Shown: positions 41,597 through 52,483 of the stretch, piece after piece
How the letters are laid out: each line of letters begins with the position of its first letter
How positions within the stretch are numbered: position 1 is the first letter of the stretch
Assembly (NCBI GenBank): GCA_011037195.1
Contig: JAAEAF010014502.1
Coordinates: 152,715-216,714 of the forward strand
DNA from: Triatoma infestans
Taxonomy: Eukaryota; Arthropoda; Insecta; Hemiptera; Reduviidae
DNA: 64,000 nt
Reading direction: 5' to 3'
Notes under the pieces: model-generated
What the model was told of the DNA's origin: nothing
Seen by the model: the letters and a program-made list of their open reading frames with translations, nothing else
Database searches by the model: none
Program-made: the position numbers and the translations under genes

Positions 41597-42612
41597 CTAT
41601 TTGTTGCGTGTGTAATTGTGTTTCTGTTGCTGTTGTGGGAAGAGTGTTCTGAATAATGGTTCACTAGCAAATTTTGTCTGTTCATTTATTAAGTTTTGTG
41701 TTTTTCGCTTATATATTTCGAGCTGTTCTACTATGTCAAGTCGTCGTCCTTTGTGGCCATAGTGTATTAGTTTCATCGTGGTCGTTATGTCATCGGGTTT
41801 GTGTTTGTTAGTTTTTAGGTGATTGGCGTAATTTGAGTCAACTTTGTTGTATTTGTATGATCTGATGTGTTCGGTAAATCGTTCCTTGATTTTTCTGCCG
41901 GTCTGCCCCACGTAAATGTTGTCACATTTACGCACTTGTGACTTGTGACTTCACAGTCCGGGCACTTCAACTCGTAGACCCCACTGTTGTCATACACGTC
42001 AGTGAACTCGGTACGAGTGCGGAGATTTTTGCCTAATTTGTTGTTTGTCCGGAAGGATGTCTTAATGCCCAGTTTTTTGAAAAAATTTGTGAGTTTGTAC
42101 GTGTGGCTTCCAATATATGTGAATGTGGCGAATTTGTCTGCTGTTTTTTTGTCAGTCCTACTTCGGTGGTGTGGTTCGTTTTTGAGGAGTTTATTAACGA
42201 TGTTTGTATTGTACCCATTGTTTTCAGCTATTTTGTAGATTGTCTGCAATTCTTGTATGTGGTTCGCGGGTGTGAGGGGTGTGTATTTAAGTCTGTTCGT
42301 TAGGTGTGTAAGTGCAGCTAGTTTGTGTTGGGTGGGGTGGTTGGAATTGTGCGGTATGATAGCATCCGATGTAGTTGCTTTTCTGTATATTCCGTACTCT
42401 ATTTTATGGTCGGTTCTTGTGAGTTTCAGGTCCAAGAAGTTGAGGGTGTTGTTCGTTTCTTTTTCGTATGTGAATTTTATTTTCTTGTTTATGTTGTTAA
42501 GGTACTGTATTATTTTGTCTACGTCTATGTCGTTTTGCAATATGAGGAATAAATCGTCCACGTATCGTGCATAAAACGTTACGCCGAACTCCTCTTTCAG
42601 TTTGTTTTCTAT
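41597..42612 (-). pseudogene. Penelope-like element: RT C-terminus and GIY-YIG endonuclease
   Basis: The first minus-strand frame (from about 42612 to 41815) opens within the reverse transcriptase at KLKEEFGVTFYARYVDDLF, the catalytic Y-VDD motif of PLEs. It continues through IKFTYEKETNNTLNFLDL, then the linker with IYRKATTSDA and the Cys pair YELKCPDC. The frame shifts near 41940, where a 7-nt string (cttgtga) is tandemly repeated. The second frame (41597-41935) gives NIYVGQTGRKIKERFTEH, the GIY-YIG endonuclease core with its Arg, then NYANHLKTNKH and LEIYKR. PLEs use this nuclease for target cleavage. The element is 5'-truncated at about 42612 and disabled by the frameshift. Confidence 0.85.
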
Positions 42613-43099
42613 TCAAGTTTTCTCCTCTAGTCAAGTTTTCTATTCCGGAAATAACATATTCTGAGGTCCTAAAAGTGTGTGTGTGTGTGTGTGTGTGTGT
42701 TTCCGGGGGGTCAAAATATCTCAAGAACGGATATATTTAAACTTGCTATATCATTTAAGTGCTACTAGAGGAACACGAAAAAAAAATTTTAGTCAGAAAC
42801 GATAAACCGGAAATACTTATCACTCAAATTAGATATTCAAGTTTTGTCCATTTTTTCCATTCCATCTCGCATATTTTAGATTACAACTTTTTTTAAAGAA
42901 AAATTGATTTTAATAGGATTCTGGGAAGTTCCACCTTTAATTGTCATTTCCGTGGTAACGTTAGGTTTTCGTACCTATAAATGTTAAATTCAACTAAATT
43001 TTTTTATAAATATTCAAAACTTAAAATCTTTCACTTAAAAGTTTGAAAATTTGAAATAAGAGAAGTCGAGAAGATGTTTGAGTGTTTAACACTAGGTTT
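42613..43099 (-). mobile_element. degraded HINE-like fragment with (GT)n
   Basis: Begins with a 3'-end-like ttttctcctctagtcaag region, has the expected microsatellite (GT run 42676-42701) and ends at a 5'-end-like block with the complement of the caccagat motif degraded (gtttaacactaggttttt) near 43084. Strongly diverged. Confidence 0.4.
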
Positions 43100-44060
43100 T
43101 TTTCAAATATAATTGTCTTAGCTAAGAATAAAAGAACAAATGATTAGAAGACTTTAGCTCCATACTAGGTTGAAGTTGGTTAGATAAAGAACAATTTTGT
43201 AGTGCCTACCTAAAAGAGATAAAACAGTGTAGGAGTTATTAGCAGTAGGATTAGATAATATGAAAGTTCTTAACGAAACTCTTACCTAAGAAGTGAAAAA
43301 TTCTTGGTAACTCTTAAGAGTGACAGGGCAAAAAAATGTTCCTTTAGTAAATTACGAGAGCTCTTACATTAAGGTAAGATGATAGAGGGCGGTTGGAATT
43401 TAGACAGGTGAGAAAAGAAGCTTTTTTTTTATCGTTGCGAGATAAGAACAAAAGATACTTTTTGTCAGTAAGCTAAGAAAGAAGAAGGAGCGCTTCTCAG
43501 TGAGATGAACAAGTGGGAAGTCTGCTATTCAAAAAAGGTAAGTCGGAGGAAGTGAGGATGGAACATGATTAACATACAGAGCGAGGCTCTTTTCAACATT
43601 TGCTAGTAGGTTATGTACTTGATCTTTGAGATAAGACAACGGGAAAATCTCTGGATCACGTCAGATATGAGTATGAGTGCTCTTAGACGGAGAAGCAATG
43701 TTTTATCTCTTAAGTCGCTAGGAGAAAGGCTTCCTTCCTACCAATAAAATAGAGCAGAAAATATTTTATATCCGTACGTCTGAGATAAGATAAAGCTTTT
43801 AAATGTCCTCTTCGACTATTATTGGTGAGACAAAGCATCGGAAAAACACTTATCAAAAAGATAATATAGAAGAAAAGCTCATATTAATAAGATGAACTAA
43901 GGGTGGGTGGCAGATCAGGAGAGAGCTACCATGAGATGAAATAGAAAGGACTTAAGAGAGTGGGAAGGTTTTGCCGTAGGAAAAGAGCCTGTAGAGAAAT
44001 TCTTATTCCCAAAAAGGCTCTTATCACTGGGATCAGGAAGATTTCTTTTACTTTTCTTCA
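43100..44060. other. purine-rich, degenerate repeat-like region
   Basis: About 950 bp without open frames, rich in A and G on the plus strand. gagataag(a/g) and ctctta(a/g) strings recur at irregular intervals (for example 43440, 43627 and 43783; 43279, 43360, 43678 and 44016). It may be an old satellite or a GA-rich element interior; no consensus period could be fixed by eye. Confidence 0.4.
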
Positions 44061-44070
44061 GTCCAACTCT

Positions 44071-44701
44071 TTATAATTCTATATCAACGCTCGATTCCCA
44101 GGAAGTTCCGAACATCTTCAGTCTCAAATTGCTTGTAACTTGATTACTTGTGTGACCCACGGCACACTGATTCGGTGAATCTATGGCAGTATTTAAGCTT
44201 AGATCTAAAGGGTAATCTTTGTCGTCTATAAACGAAATACGTTCATCCTCTGGTCCTTGGGGAATTCGTTGGCGGGTTAAGTCGAGGCTAAAGATGGTGC
44301 CAAAAAACACATTTTTTCAATGGTTCTCATCTACTCCGCAAACTGCCAAAGTCAGAGAAATCAAGCCAGCAAAATCTTTATGGAAGGTTGAGGCAATTTA
44401 ACACTGATTTCCGCTAAAGAATCAGCTCTCTTATTTCCTTCCTGCCACATTAGAATCGTTGGGAATCTATTGTACACAACCTTATATCCGTTTTCCCCCC
44501 CAACTTAGATAATCTTGGCCGGCAGACAAGTCCGACCTTGCAGTCTAGGAAATACAAGAAGACCTTTTTCAGCAATTGACCTAAATCACCGGTTGTCTTC
44601 CCATCAAAGTTGCCATCTCGGCAACCAGCACCCTTCAAAAAAAGTAGGCAGGACTCCTTGCTCAAACAGTTTTCTTTTTGAATATGTGGATGGGTCCGCA
44701 A
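44071..44701 (-). pseudogene. possible RNase H-bearing LINE relic
   Basis: The minus strand contains ILMWQEGNKRADSLAE at about 44424-44460, resembling the PGH-x-GNE-ADxLA block of LINE RNase H, then IFSLDLTRQRIPQGPEDER in the next frame. Two short frames (44071-44310 and 44450-44701) belong to it. No complete catalytic set is visible and the order is broken, so the call is weak. Confidence 0.35.
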
Positions 44702-44940
44702 TGCTGGATAAAATCTGGTATTTTATCCATCGTAGCATGCATATTTCTTTTATTTCTTACCGGTTTCCCATTTTCATCCATCGTCAGAGTAAATTTATCA
44801 AGTTCGTTCAGAGACCTCACTTCAACGCAATGTTTCTGTTTTTCACTCGACACCTCTTGGTTTGTTGATTGTATATATATGCCTCACATATGCTCCTAGA
44901 GAGTCGAGTGTAACAGAAACATTCGTATTTACATTGGGTA
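44685..44940. mobile_element. PLE-derived half element related to 7211-7554
   Basis: Starts with the tgtggatgggtccgcaatgc block, then tctggtattttatccatcg and the decayed hammerhead on the minus strand. It continues through a cctcttggtttgttgattg block to gagtcgagtgtaacagaaac, where similarity stops before a second arm. Confidence 0.55.
44759..44790 (-). ncRNA. hammerhead-like motif H13 (degraded)
   Basis: CTGACGA is kept (complement at 44781-44787), but helix II is unpaired near the GAAA side and the triplet region reads GTA. Probably inactive. Confidence 0.3.
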
Positions 44941-44999
44941 GAAAAATCCTCCCACCGATCCACATTAACCATACTCCAATCTCTCTCGTAAATAACGCA

Positions 45000-45560
45000 G
45001 GTTAACTGGGTTTCCGGCTAGACAAAAGACTGACTTGGAATCCCCACACTAAAATCAAACGACTTGAACGAAACAGACGGTTCAGACAACTCTCAAGACT
45101 ACTAGACAGACAGTCCAAACTCACATTACAAAATAAAAGGCTTCTCTACCTACTACTACTGAGACCTATATGGTCTTATGGCTTAGAAATATGGGGAAAA
45201 ACCAAGCGTTCCTATTCCCGCCGTATCCAGTCATTTCAATCAAAAACCCTACTAAGTAGCTAACCTCACCATCCATACTGACCTAAATATTCCTTTCGTT
45301 AACCATCCAGCCAAAACTCGTTCCCTTAAATTCCATTCATCCACAACTGCTCATCCTAATCTTTAATTCACCAGCATTCTTCAACACTATTCCCGACAAT
45401 CCATGCAGGCGGCTGAAGAGAAGATGGCCCCGTGATCACTTTAAAGAATAATTCCTGATAGTGGAGTGCCATCGCTGGATGTTTTCTCCAATCCACAATC
45501 CTGTTAATTAAGAGTTGCTATTTAACATATTTACTTGTTGCAGTGTATTTTTGTAGATGT
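45000..45560 (+). pseudogene. Jockey-like LINE ORF2 fragment
   Basis: Plus-strand sequence at 45008-45260 reads LGFRLDKRLTWNPHTKIKR, then KLTLQNKRLLYLLLLRPIWS and YGLEIWGKTKRS: the post-RT region of Jockey ORF2. No ATG, and the frame is lost after 45260, where decayed sequence (ctaatctttaattcaccagc) continues. RT catalytic motifs are absent. Confidence 0.65.
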
Positions 45561-46320
45561 AACTATCAATAATAATAAAAATAAAAAAACTGTCAAATCT
45601 ATCCATGATGCTGTGGAAGAGTTTTCTTATTATATCCAATCTACATCAAAATACTAATAAAAATATATCAAAATACATTAAAAATACCAACAAGTAGTTT
45701 TTTTTTTTTTAAATTAACTGTTTTAACTGTATATTAAACATAAAAACTATAAAATAGAATAAAACTTTATTATTATCATTATTATTTATGAATATTTAGA
45801 ATGTATTACATATCTTTAACTAAATCAAATTAATATAATATTAATAATAGAAATGTTAACGTTTCAATAATGTTTTAACATAAAGTTGAAAAGGTCAGTT
45901 TATATATTTCAGTTTCTAAATACCATGTCCAAATAGATTTGTTGTAGTACATTTTGCCGATAACAAGCAATGGACATTGTATCTAATTGTGTTCAACATG
46001 TTCCCATCATTATTGCACTCTCATTTTCTATCGTCTCATTTTACTGAATATATTAGCCTTCTACATATGTTATTTTGTAAGATTAAATGAAATGACCAAT
46101 TATTAGGTTTATTGCATGATTTCTTAATGCAAACAAGTATTTTGAAGAAATCTATTAAGCATTATTTTTGAGGATGTTATAAGGTGGAAAAAACCTGTAA
46201 TTTTATATTAGAAAAAACTTGCTCAGTCGGTGCTTATCCGATTTTAATTTTAACTCATCCAACTATTTGAATATTTTGATGTAAAGAAATTATTTTTAAA
46301 TAAATTATGTTCATCATCAT
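45561..46320. other. AT-rich region
   Basis: No gene or recognised repeat. Confidence 0.5.
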
Positions 46321-47365
46321 CTGCTATTTATCCAGTTCTAGCAGGAGTTCCTCAAGGGAGCATTCTTTCACCTCTACTATATACTATCTTTACAGCCGAC
46401 TTATCAACTCATCCAGATACGATTAGTTTTACATTTGCCGACGCTACTGCAATTCTTTCTCCTCATGTGGATCCCGTCATGGCAACTCGTGCTTTACAAT
46501 CTCATCTTCATATTCTTGAACATGATCATGTTCATGGAGCATGATCATGCAGTGGAGAATCAAAGCAAACGAACTTAAATCCAAACTCATATATTCACCT
46601 TAAACAAAAAACACTTCCTCCTCCTTACTTTAACAATATTATCCTTCCCATTGCGAACCAAGTACGGTATCTCGGATTATTTCTTGACAAACTACTAACA
46701 TGGAACCCCCCCATACCAGACTGAAACGAATTGACTGCAACTTAAGGTATAAAATGCTAAAACGACTACTTGACAAATGTTCAAAACTGACTTTAAGGAA
46801 CAAGAAAATGCTATACACTGCTCTTTTAGCCCCCATTTGGACATACGGCATAGAACTCTACGGCACTGCAAAACAATCAAACTCTATAATCTAAGATCCT
46901 AAGAACAGTAGTTGATGCTTCCTTCTACGTCTCCAACCACACAATCCACTCCGACCTTAACATTCCATTCATCTCAGAGCTAGCCCAATTTCGTTACACA
47001 AAATTTCACTCCAAACTAAATTCTCACCATAATCCTCTGATCCAGAATATGTCCACCAGGACACTGCCCAAAAATCCTTGTCGGATGGCCACGCGACCAT
47101 CTTAACGTATAACGTCGACCTCCTAGGGTAGCTGCTGTGTAAGCTTGCCACAGTGGCAAACTAACGGCTTCCATCACTGGATGGTCGTCGTTCATATCTC
47201 TCAAGTAACATGTACATATGTCTATATTGACTAATATATGTATATATGTATATATATATATATGTGTGTGTACACAAATTACGCACTCATCACTTTTGCT
47301 TGTTGTACATTGTAGAGTTGCAAAATAAATTAATAAATTAAAAAAATAAAATAAAATAAAATAAA
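46321..47365 (+). pseudogene. Jockey-like LINE ORF2 fragment with RT motifs and A-rich tail
   Basis: Reads VLAGVPQGSILSPLLYTIF (RT motif B), TFADATAIL (motif C with the second Asp changed to Ala), VRYLGLFLDKLLTWNP, then KMLKRLLDKCSKLTLRNKK and APIWTYGIELYG, with several stops and shifts. The mutated catalytic site alone would disable it. A 3' A-rich tail lies at about 47325-47365. TA and GT microsatellites precede it (47230-47275). Confidence 0.75.
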
Positions 47366-47934
47366 TTATGCATTACAAAACTTATCTATATATCCATTAA
47401 AAAGGGATTTCTAACTAATACTCGTCTCCCATATCAATCGTAGTGTATTCTTCCCTAATTCTACAGTTATTCCTTTTGAAGGTACCATAAATTTCCCACG
47501 AATTCCCTAGGAAAAACATCAGCACCTCTTACTGCTTGTAGGGGAATATCACAATCTTCTTTTAAGAGAGAGAGAGGGAGAAATTCCTCTTGGAAATTCC
47601 TTTTTCTTTTTCCGAATGTAAATAGTGAGCTGATGAAAATGATGTCTCAGTCAAGCAAAAAAAAAGTTTCAATAATATTAACTAGTTGTAGCAGAAATTC
47701 TCTTTGAAGAAATGGTGTGACAAATGAATGTTTTAATTGGCCTCAGAATTCTTTATAAGGAACATCAAATTTAAGATCTCTCTGATACGTGATGTTGTGG
47801 TATTTTACAACCATTTCTCAAACGTGAAAGAACCCTTCAAATTTCCATCCTATAACTTCTTCACTGCGTATTTATATTCTAAACGACCTCCTGTTCTCCG
47901 TTCTTCGTTTGGAAGAAGAAACATCTTTCTTCTA
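47366..47934. other. unclassified, possibly old element sequence
   Basis: Moderate AT content, with a (GA)n tract at 47566-47580. No frame with recognisable motifs. Confidence 0.4.
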
Positions 47935-48165
47935 CTCCCGACAAGGATTTTTGGGCAATGTCCTGGTGGACATATTCTGGATCACAGGATTATGGTGACA
48001 ATTTAGTTTGGAGTGAAATTTTGTGTAACGAAATTGGGCTAGCTCTGAGATGAATGGAATGTTAAGGTCAGAGTGGATGTATACTCCAATATACTCAAAA
48101 TGCAAGTGTGGTTGGAGACGTAGAAGGAAGCATCAACTACTGTTCTTAGGATATGTAGTACTCTG
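47935..48165 (-). pseudogene. Jockey-like LINE fragment, inverted copy of 46900-47090
   Basis: The reverse complement of about 46900-47090, with clear similarity: caaggatttttgggcaatgt opposite the matching stretch at 47069-47085, and ctctgagatgaatggaatgt opposite 46960-46980. An antisense fragment of the same LINE family. Confidence 0.65.
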
Positions 48166-48820
48166 TGCTTGACTCATTAACGGGGCAGGACTGATGTGAG
48201 AGTGAAAAAAAAAATGGGTGCAAAATAGACCTGTGCAGCATCAGGAAGTAAGAATAGGATAGCTATCCCCTAAGATATTCCAAATTCATTGAATGCAGCA
48301 TCACTGAAACTCCTAACAGTGGCGATTTCTTCAACACATTCAGCTGCAAATTCTCTCTCTCTCTCTCTGTCTTAAAAGAAGGTTGTGATGTTCTCAACAA
48401 TCACCAGAAGATGCTGACGATTCTCTTAGAGAATTCATCTTAAACCAAAATAGTAAGACACCGTATCATTGAGCCAGCTTTTGTCAGTATCCAAGAAATT
48501 TGAATAAGAACACGGAGAAAATTCGTGGAAATGATGTTTTGGGTATATTCTATATTATAAAACCTGGGTTGTTGCATGCGGGTGACGTTGCATCGATACA
48601 ATATTCACTAGGTTGCTGCTCCTGCTTCTTTAGGATGTTTAACGTTTGACTTGAAACAGCCTGAATATATTTTTTTAATTGAGGACAAATAATCAAAACC
48701 GGGATTGGAGAAGTCATTCACAGTTATGATTATGACACTCCAATTTACTCAATTAAAAATAGATCACAAGGCCACTGACGGTTTAGTATTCAACATAGGA
48801 TCAGTGTGGGAGATGCAAAT
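48166..48820. other. unclassified region
   Basis: Contains a (CT)n tract at 48353-48370 that is the complement of the (GA)n tract at 47566-47580, with related flanks. No gene is supported. Confidence 0.4.
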
Positions 48821-48990
48821 TTACGAACAAGAGGACTGGACATGAGAGGAAAAACAGTTATGAATATAATGCTGTATTGGAATAGGAATTTCTTGACGGA
48901 CATATGGTATATTTAAATCTGTATGGATTGTACGGTTGGATACAAAGAAAGGTGCTGAAACGATTTTGCGGAGGAAATCTTCGATTGGAG
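48821..48990 (-). pseudogene. Jockey-like LINE C-terminal fragment
   Basis: The minus-strand frame reads NRTIHTDLNIPYVRQEI, then IQHYIHNCFSSH, the conserved N-TIH-DLNIP-V--EI and histidine block near the Jockey ORF2 C-terminus. Both ends are truncated. Confidence 0.65.
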
Positions 48991-49002
48991 AGTTTGCATA
49001 TT

Positions 49003-49061
49003 GTAATAGGTCCCATCCACAGCAAAGAGAATGCAACCACAGCAGAGAGAAGAGAGGCCCT
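49003..49061. repeat. 59-bp direct repeat, first copy
   Basis: Identical to 50430-50488, starting gtaataggtcccatccac and ending gagaggccct. It abuts the Jockey fragment on the left and an A-run on the right. Confidence 0.9.
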
Positions 49062-50343
49062 TGCTACGGAAAAAAAAAAAGGCGTTTAAAGTATGAGTGC
49101 TCTCTCCGGCAGCTACGCCTGCTCTGCCTCTCTTTTTAGGATATTTGTAAGGCTTAATTAGTAGGTAATAGGTTAGTGATGTAGCTAGTAAGTCAGGGTA
49201 AGTTTAGGTTTAAGTTAGAATAATCGTAGAGAAGTAGGAAGTAGAAATTAAGGTAGATTTATTGTAGTTAATTAGGTCTAGGTTAGTTAGTTCTAAGTCA
49301 AGGCAGCAGACGGACGAAGCATGGATGGAGTGAAGAGTGGAGGAGGGCATGATGGAAGAGGGGGACATCAGCTGGCAAAAAAAAAGTGAGTCAAGGTCAG
49401 ATAAGAGAGACGACCAAGTAATAAGTGTTCAGAGTCAAGAAAAGACGAAAAATTGGGCAACCTCAGAAGAATATTAATTTTTGCGGTTAACCGGATTAAG
49501 CTGAGGAGCGGCCAGGACTCTGAAACCCCAAAAAGGTGGGTCATTTGTAGTGTGTGAACCTCATCAAAAAAAGAAATTAAAGTGAAACCCAGGCCTGGTG
49601 TGGGAAAGGTGTGACCATTACGACTGAAATTAATGAACTAACTTAACTCTTTTTCTTTTTTAAGTTAACTGCGCAACCCTTTATTGTATTCCTTACCTCC
49701 TTTTTATGTTTTTTGTATAATATAAAATTAAGATTATTTTATTTAATTTTAAAAGAAGAGTGGAGCGTTGGCCTTATTTTAGTTTTGGTTTGGTTTTTGT
49801 ATTTCCCAGATTGGATGTCTTTCATTTTGTGTTTTCTTTATTGTAAATAAATATTGTATTCTAATTATTTTGTTTTAAAGTGGATATTATTTTCCTATTA
49901 ATTGTTGGAGTATAAGGGAACCATTATAACCTAGATGAGAAGTTGCTACCAGTGCTCCACGTGGAAGAGAGGCACAGCTGGTATAGTGGCTGGAAGGATG
50001 CTATAACCGCAACACAAAGGTAGTGTAATGGTTAGGATGTCGCCTACGGCCGTTAACTTTACAAGTTCGACGCTCACCAATCACTTACTTTTTTTTTTAA
50101 ATTTTTTTAATTATTATTTCTAAATATTTCGCCTTTTTTTTTAAATTTTGCTATTGTCCTTTTTAATTCAGCATTACTGAAGCACTATTGGTTTTATTTT
50201 TGTCTTTCTCCACCCAGTGCCATTGCTATTCAAAATTATCTTCCTTTACCTGGTATTTTCCTTCTTTTTTTTCCATTCTAGCTTACCCCCCCTTCTCCCT
50301 GAGCTGGCCAAGGTAACTGTTATCCGCCCCAAAGGATTTGGGG
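49062..50343. other. unclassified region with tRNA-like segment
   Basis: 49120-49320 is rich in taggttag-type strings. 49540-49900 contains two AATAAA-like signals but no gene. At about 50020-50083 a tRNA-like stretch has an A-box-like tagtgtaatggttaggatg and a B-box-like caagttcgacgctcacca ending. It may be a tRNA-Glu-like pseudogene or SINE head, but no acceptor pairing was confirmed. Confidence 0.35.
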
Positions 50344-50760
50344 TGTAACACCCTCTCTGGTTAACAGAGACTACTCTCTGACTTAGGCAGGCTAGAGTGT
50401 GAGAACCTGTGTATATAAGCGGGGATGATGTAATAGGTCCCATCCACAGCAAAGAGAATGCAACCACAGCAGAGAGAAGAGAGGCCCTCTCTGGTTAACA
50501 GAGACTACTCTCTGACTTAGGCAGGCTAGAGTGGGAAACCTATGTATATAAGCCAGTGGGAATCTATCAGATACAACCATACAATGTACATCGCATCGTG
50601 TCATATCTTTAGTCACACCGTTCATTCTATCATTTTCATTATAAAGTCCAGTGCAGTTAGTGTAAGCTTAGCTACATTATATTAGTGTCTTCATATCTCG
50701 TTCATTTAATCAAGCCTAATTTCTCTCCTCAACAACTCCATTGTAATATGAATATACCCA
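50344..50760 (+). mobile_element. LTR-like repeat with duplicated promoter block
   Basis: Starts TGTAACACCCTCTCTGG at 50344. A block of about 70 bp (ctctctggttaacagagac through a tgtatataagc TATA box) occurs twice, near 50353-50420 and 50486-50552, separated by the second 59-bp repeat. Downstream sequence is pyrimidine-rich to about 50745 (ctccattgtaata). The LTR class is unknown; a BEL- or gypsy-type LTR is possible. Confidence 0.45.
50430..50488. repeat. 59-bp direct repeat, second copy
   Basis: Identical to 49003-49061. It sits exactly between the two copies of the LTR promoter block, and its last bases (gccctctctgg) overlap the start of the second block. Confidence 0.9.
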
Positions 50761-51227
50761 CAGTTTCTGCACTGCAAAATAGGTTTAAGTATTTCTTTGT
50801 AAATTAGAAATTGTTACTTTGTAAATTATGTTACTAATTCCATCACTCCTCGCAGAGTTGAAACACCAAGCAAAGAAAGTCTATGCTATAATTAAACACT
50901 CAGATTTTTGGCAAGAAAAGCGATATGTTCATTCTACCATTTATCGCAAAGATATAATATTAGCCTCATATAGGTATAATAAGCAAGTGTGCTAAAAATA
51001 TCTCAGTATTTCCACTTAACTACTATAGTGTAGATGAGTCATTTGTCAGGATTTCGATATCGGAATCGAATTATTCGTTAACAATTCTATTTGAAAAAAA
51101 GGCAGAATCTTCTGGAAAAAGTTCATCATGGAGATTGAGATCCACAAGGCGAGAAGATCAATAAGTCTTTTCATTCTAAACCGAACATTTGATTTTTCGA
51201 TGGGAAATTGGAATTGACCAAATAGAA
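50761..51227. other. unclassified AT-rich region
   Basis: No gene or recognised repeat. Confidence 0.5.
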
Positions 51228-51303
51228 ATTTTTCTGATGAAATGTTTACACGGCAATGGCCAGAGGAGTTTTTTTAAAGAAGCTAGAATTCTTTGTTGCT
51301 GTA

Positions 51304-51343
51304 CCGTACGTTTCGGATACCATTGATGCCCTTTTTCAGAAGC
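51304..51343 (-). ncRNA. hammerhead-like motif H14 (degraded)
   Basis: Core CTGAAAA (complement at 51333-51339) has lost the conserved G. GAAA (complement at 51311-51314) and GTA (complement at 51307-51309) remain. Probably inactive. Confidence 0.35.
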
Positions 51344-51490
51344 TCTGCAAAATTTATTAGAGAAAAGGTACATTATTTTACAGGATTGTTATGAAGAAAA
51401 AGTGCTAGATTTATAACAAATTTATCCTTGCACTTTTTTTCACTACTATACTGTACAATAATGTACCTTTTCTCTTAATAAATTTTGCAG

Positions 51491-51520
51491 AGCTTCTGAA
51501 AGAGGGCACCAATAAAACCC
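51491..51520 (+). ncRNA. hammerhead-like motif H15 (remnant)
   Basis: CTGAAAG and the GGGCACC/AACCC part of helix II remain, but GAAA and the triplet are deleted. Confidence 0.25.
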
Positions 51521-51736
51521 CTCTGGCCATTGCCTAATAAACATTTCATTATAATTTTAAGGCCTGATGACTGGAAAACCATTTAAGAAATTCTTTAGTG
51601 CAGCAATTTGCGTCTAAATTTCCTTTCCATTAATCCCCACAACATTAAACAGCATTAATTGTTAAGATTAGATATTCATAATGTGAAATGTCGTTTATAA
51701 CTAAAATTTGCAAAATATAAAATAACATAAAATAAT

Positions 51737-51880
51737 TAGGGAAAAAAATAGCTAAGTGGTTAGCGTACTGGACTCCCACGCGGAGGACCCGGAATCCACG
51801 GTCCGGAGGCCGGCAGGGCACTGAGAAGGCTCCAATGACCATAGATGTTGACGCGCCTTAAATTAAAAATAATAATAATT
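51737..51880 (+). mobile_element. tRNA-derived SINE, internally deleted
   Basis: Head with tagctaagtggttagcg (A-box region); a deletion removes the B box and part of the body. The gtccggaggccggcagggc block, gttgacgcgccttaaatta 3' end and AAT tail are present. Confidence 0.7.
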
Positions 51881-52452
51881 TCTTTAAAATGTTAATGTCA
51901 AATTGTCATTTTATGTTTATTAAGAATGTCGATTTCACTTATTTCGATTTAATTAATTTTTGAACTCGTTTATTTATGTGAACTTTTAATAAAAAAGAAA
52001 ATTCATAAATTTAGAGCAAAAATATCATCAAAAATTCGTTAATGCATTAACTTGTAATGGGACAACAAACATAGAACTATGTTTACAAATTTATGCAATA
52101 TATCATTTAAGTGTAAATATTGACTTTTTTTTTTTTAGTTTGTTTACATATTTTTTTTGGATCGAAGTCTTTATCTGATATAAGTATTTCTAAAAATTAT
52201 TCCAGAAGCAATGAGATATGTTTATATATACTGTCAATCTGCTTAATTAAATTTCATGCGAATTCTTTCGGCCATTATGCTACAGATTTTTATCCGATCA
52301 ATGTTTGTAATTTCTGGCATTAGTTCTGTTTCAGGATAAAACTTTGCTTAAACTATAAAAAAAAGTGAAGGAACTTAAAAAAGAAAAAAAAAATTACTAT
52401 CAAAAAGTGAACAACGATCGATAGTCGCCTTGGGTTATGCACCAAACTTATA

Positions 52453-52483
<31 letters not shown>

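Larger units (their letters stand above)
51228..51640. mobile_element. inverted-repeat PLE-derived element with degraded hammerheads (E6)
   Basis: Arms are inverted around about 51410. The left arm (about 51228-51385) holds gaaatgtttacacggcaatg, the minus-strand motif and aaaaggtacattatttta. The right arm (51430-51560) holds the complements. The single-arm relative at 15528-15868 shares the right half and flank, and both loci are followed by a SINE. Target duplication not found. Confidence 0.6.

Noticed and set aside
41987..42574. Plus-strand open frames with hydrophobic stretches
   Set aside because: They are antisense to the PLE reverse transcriptase/endonuclease remnant, whose minus-strand frames show recognisable motifs.
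51228..51640. Simple hairpin or cruciform without biological origin
   Set aside because: A single-arm relative at 15528-15868 shares the sequence and the SINE junction, so it is a mobile-element derivative.
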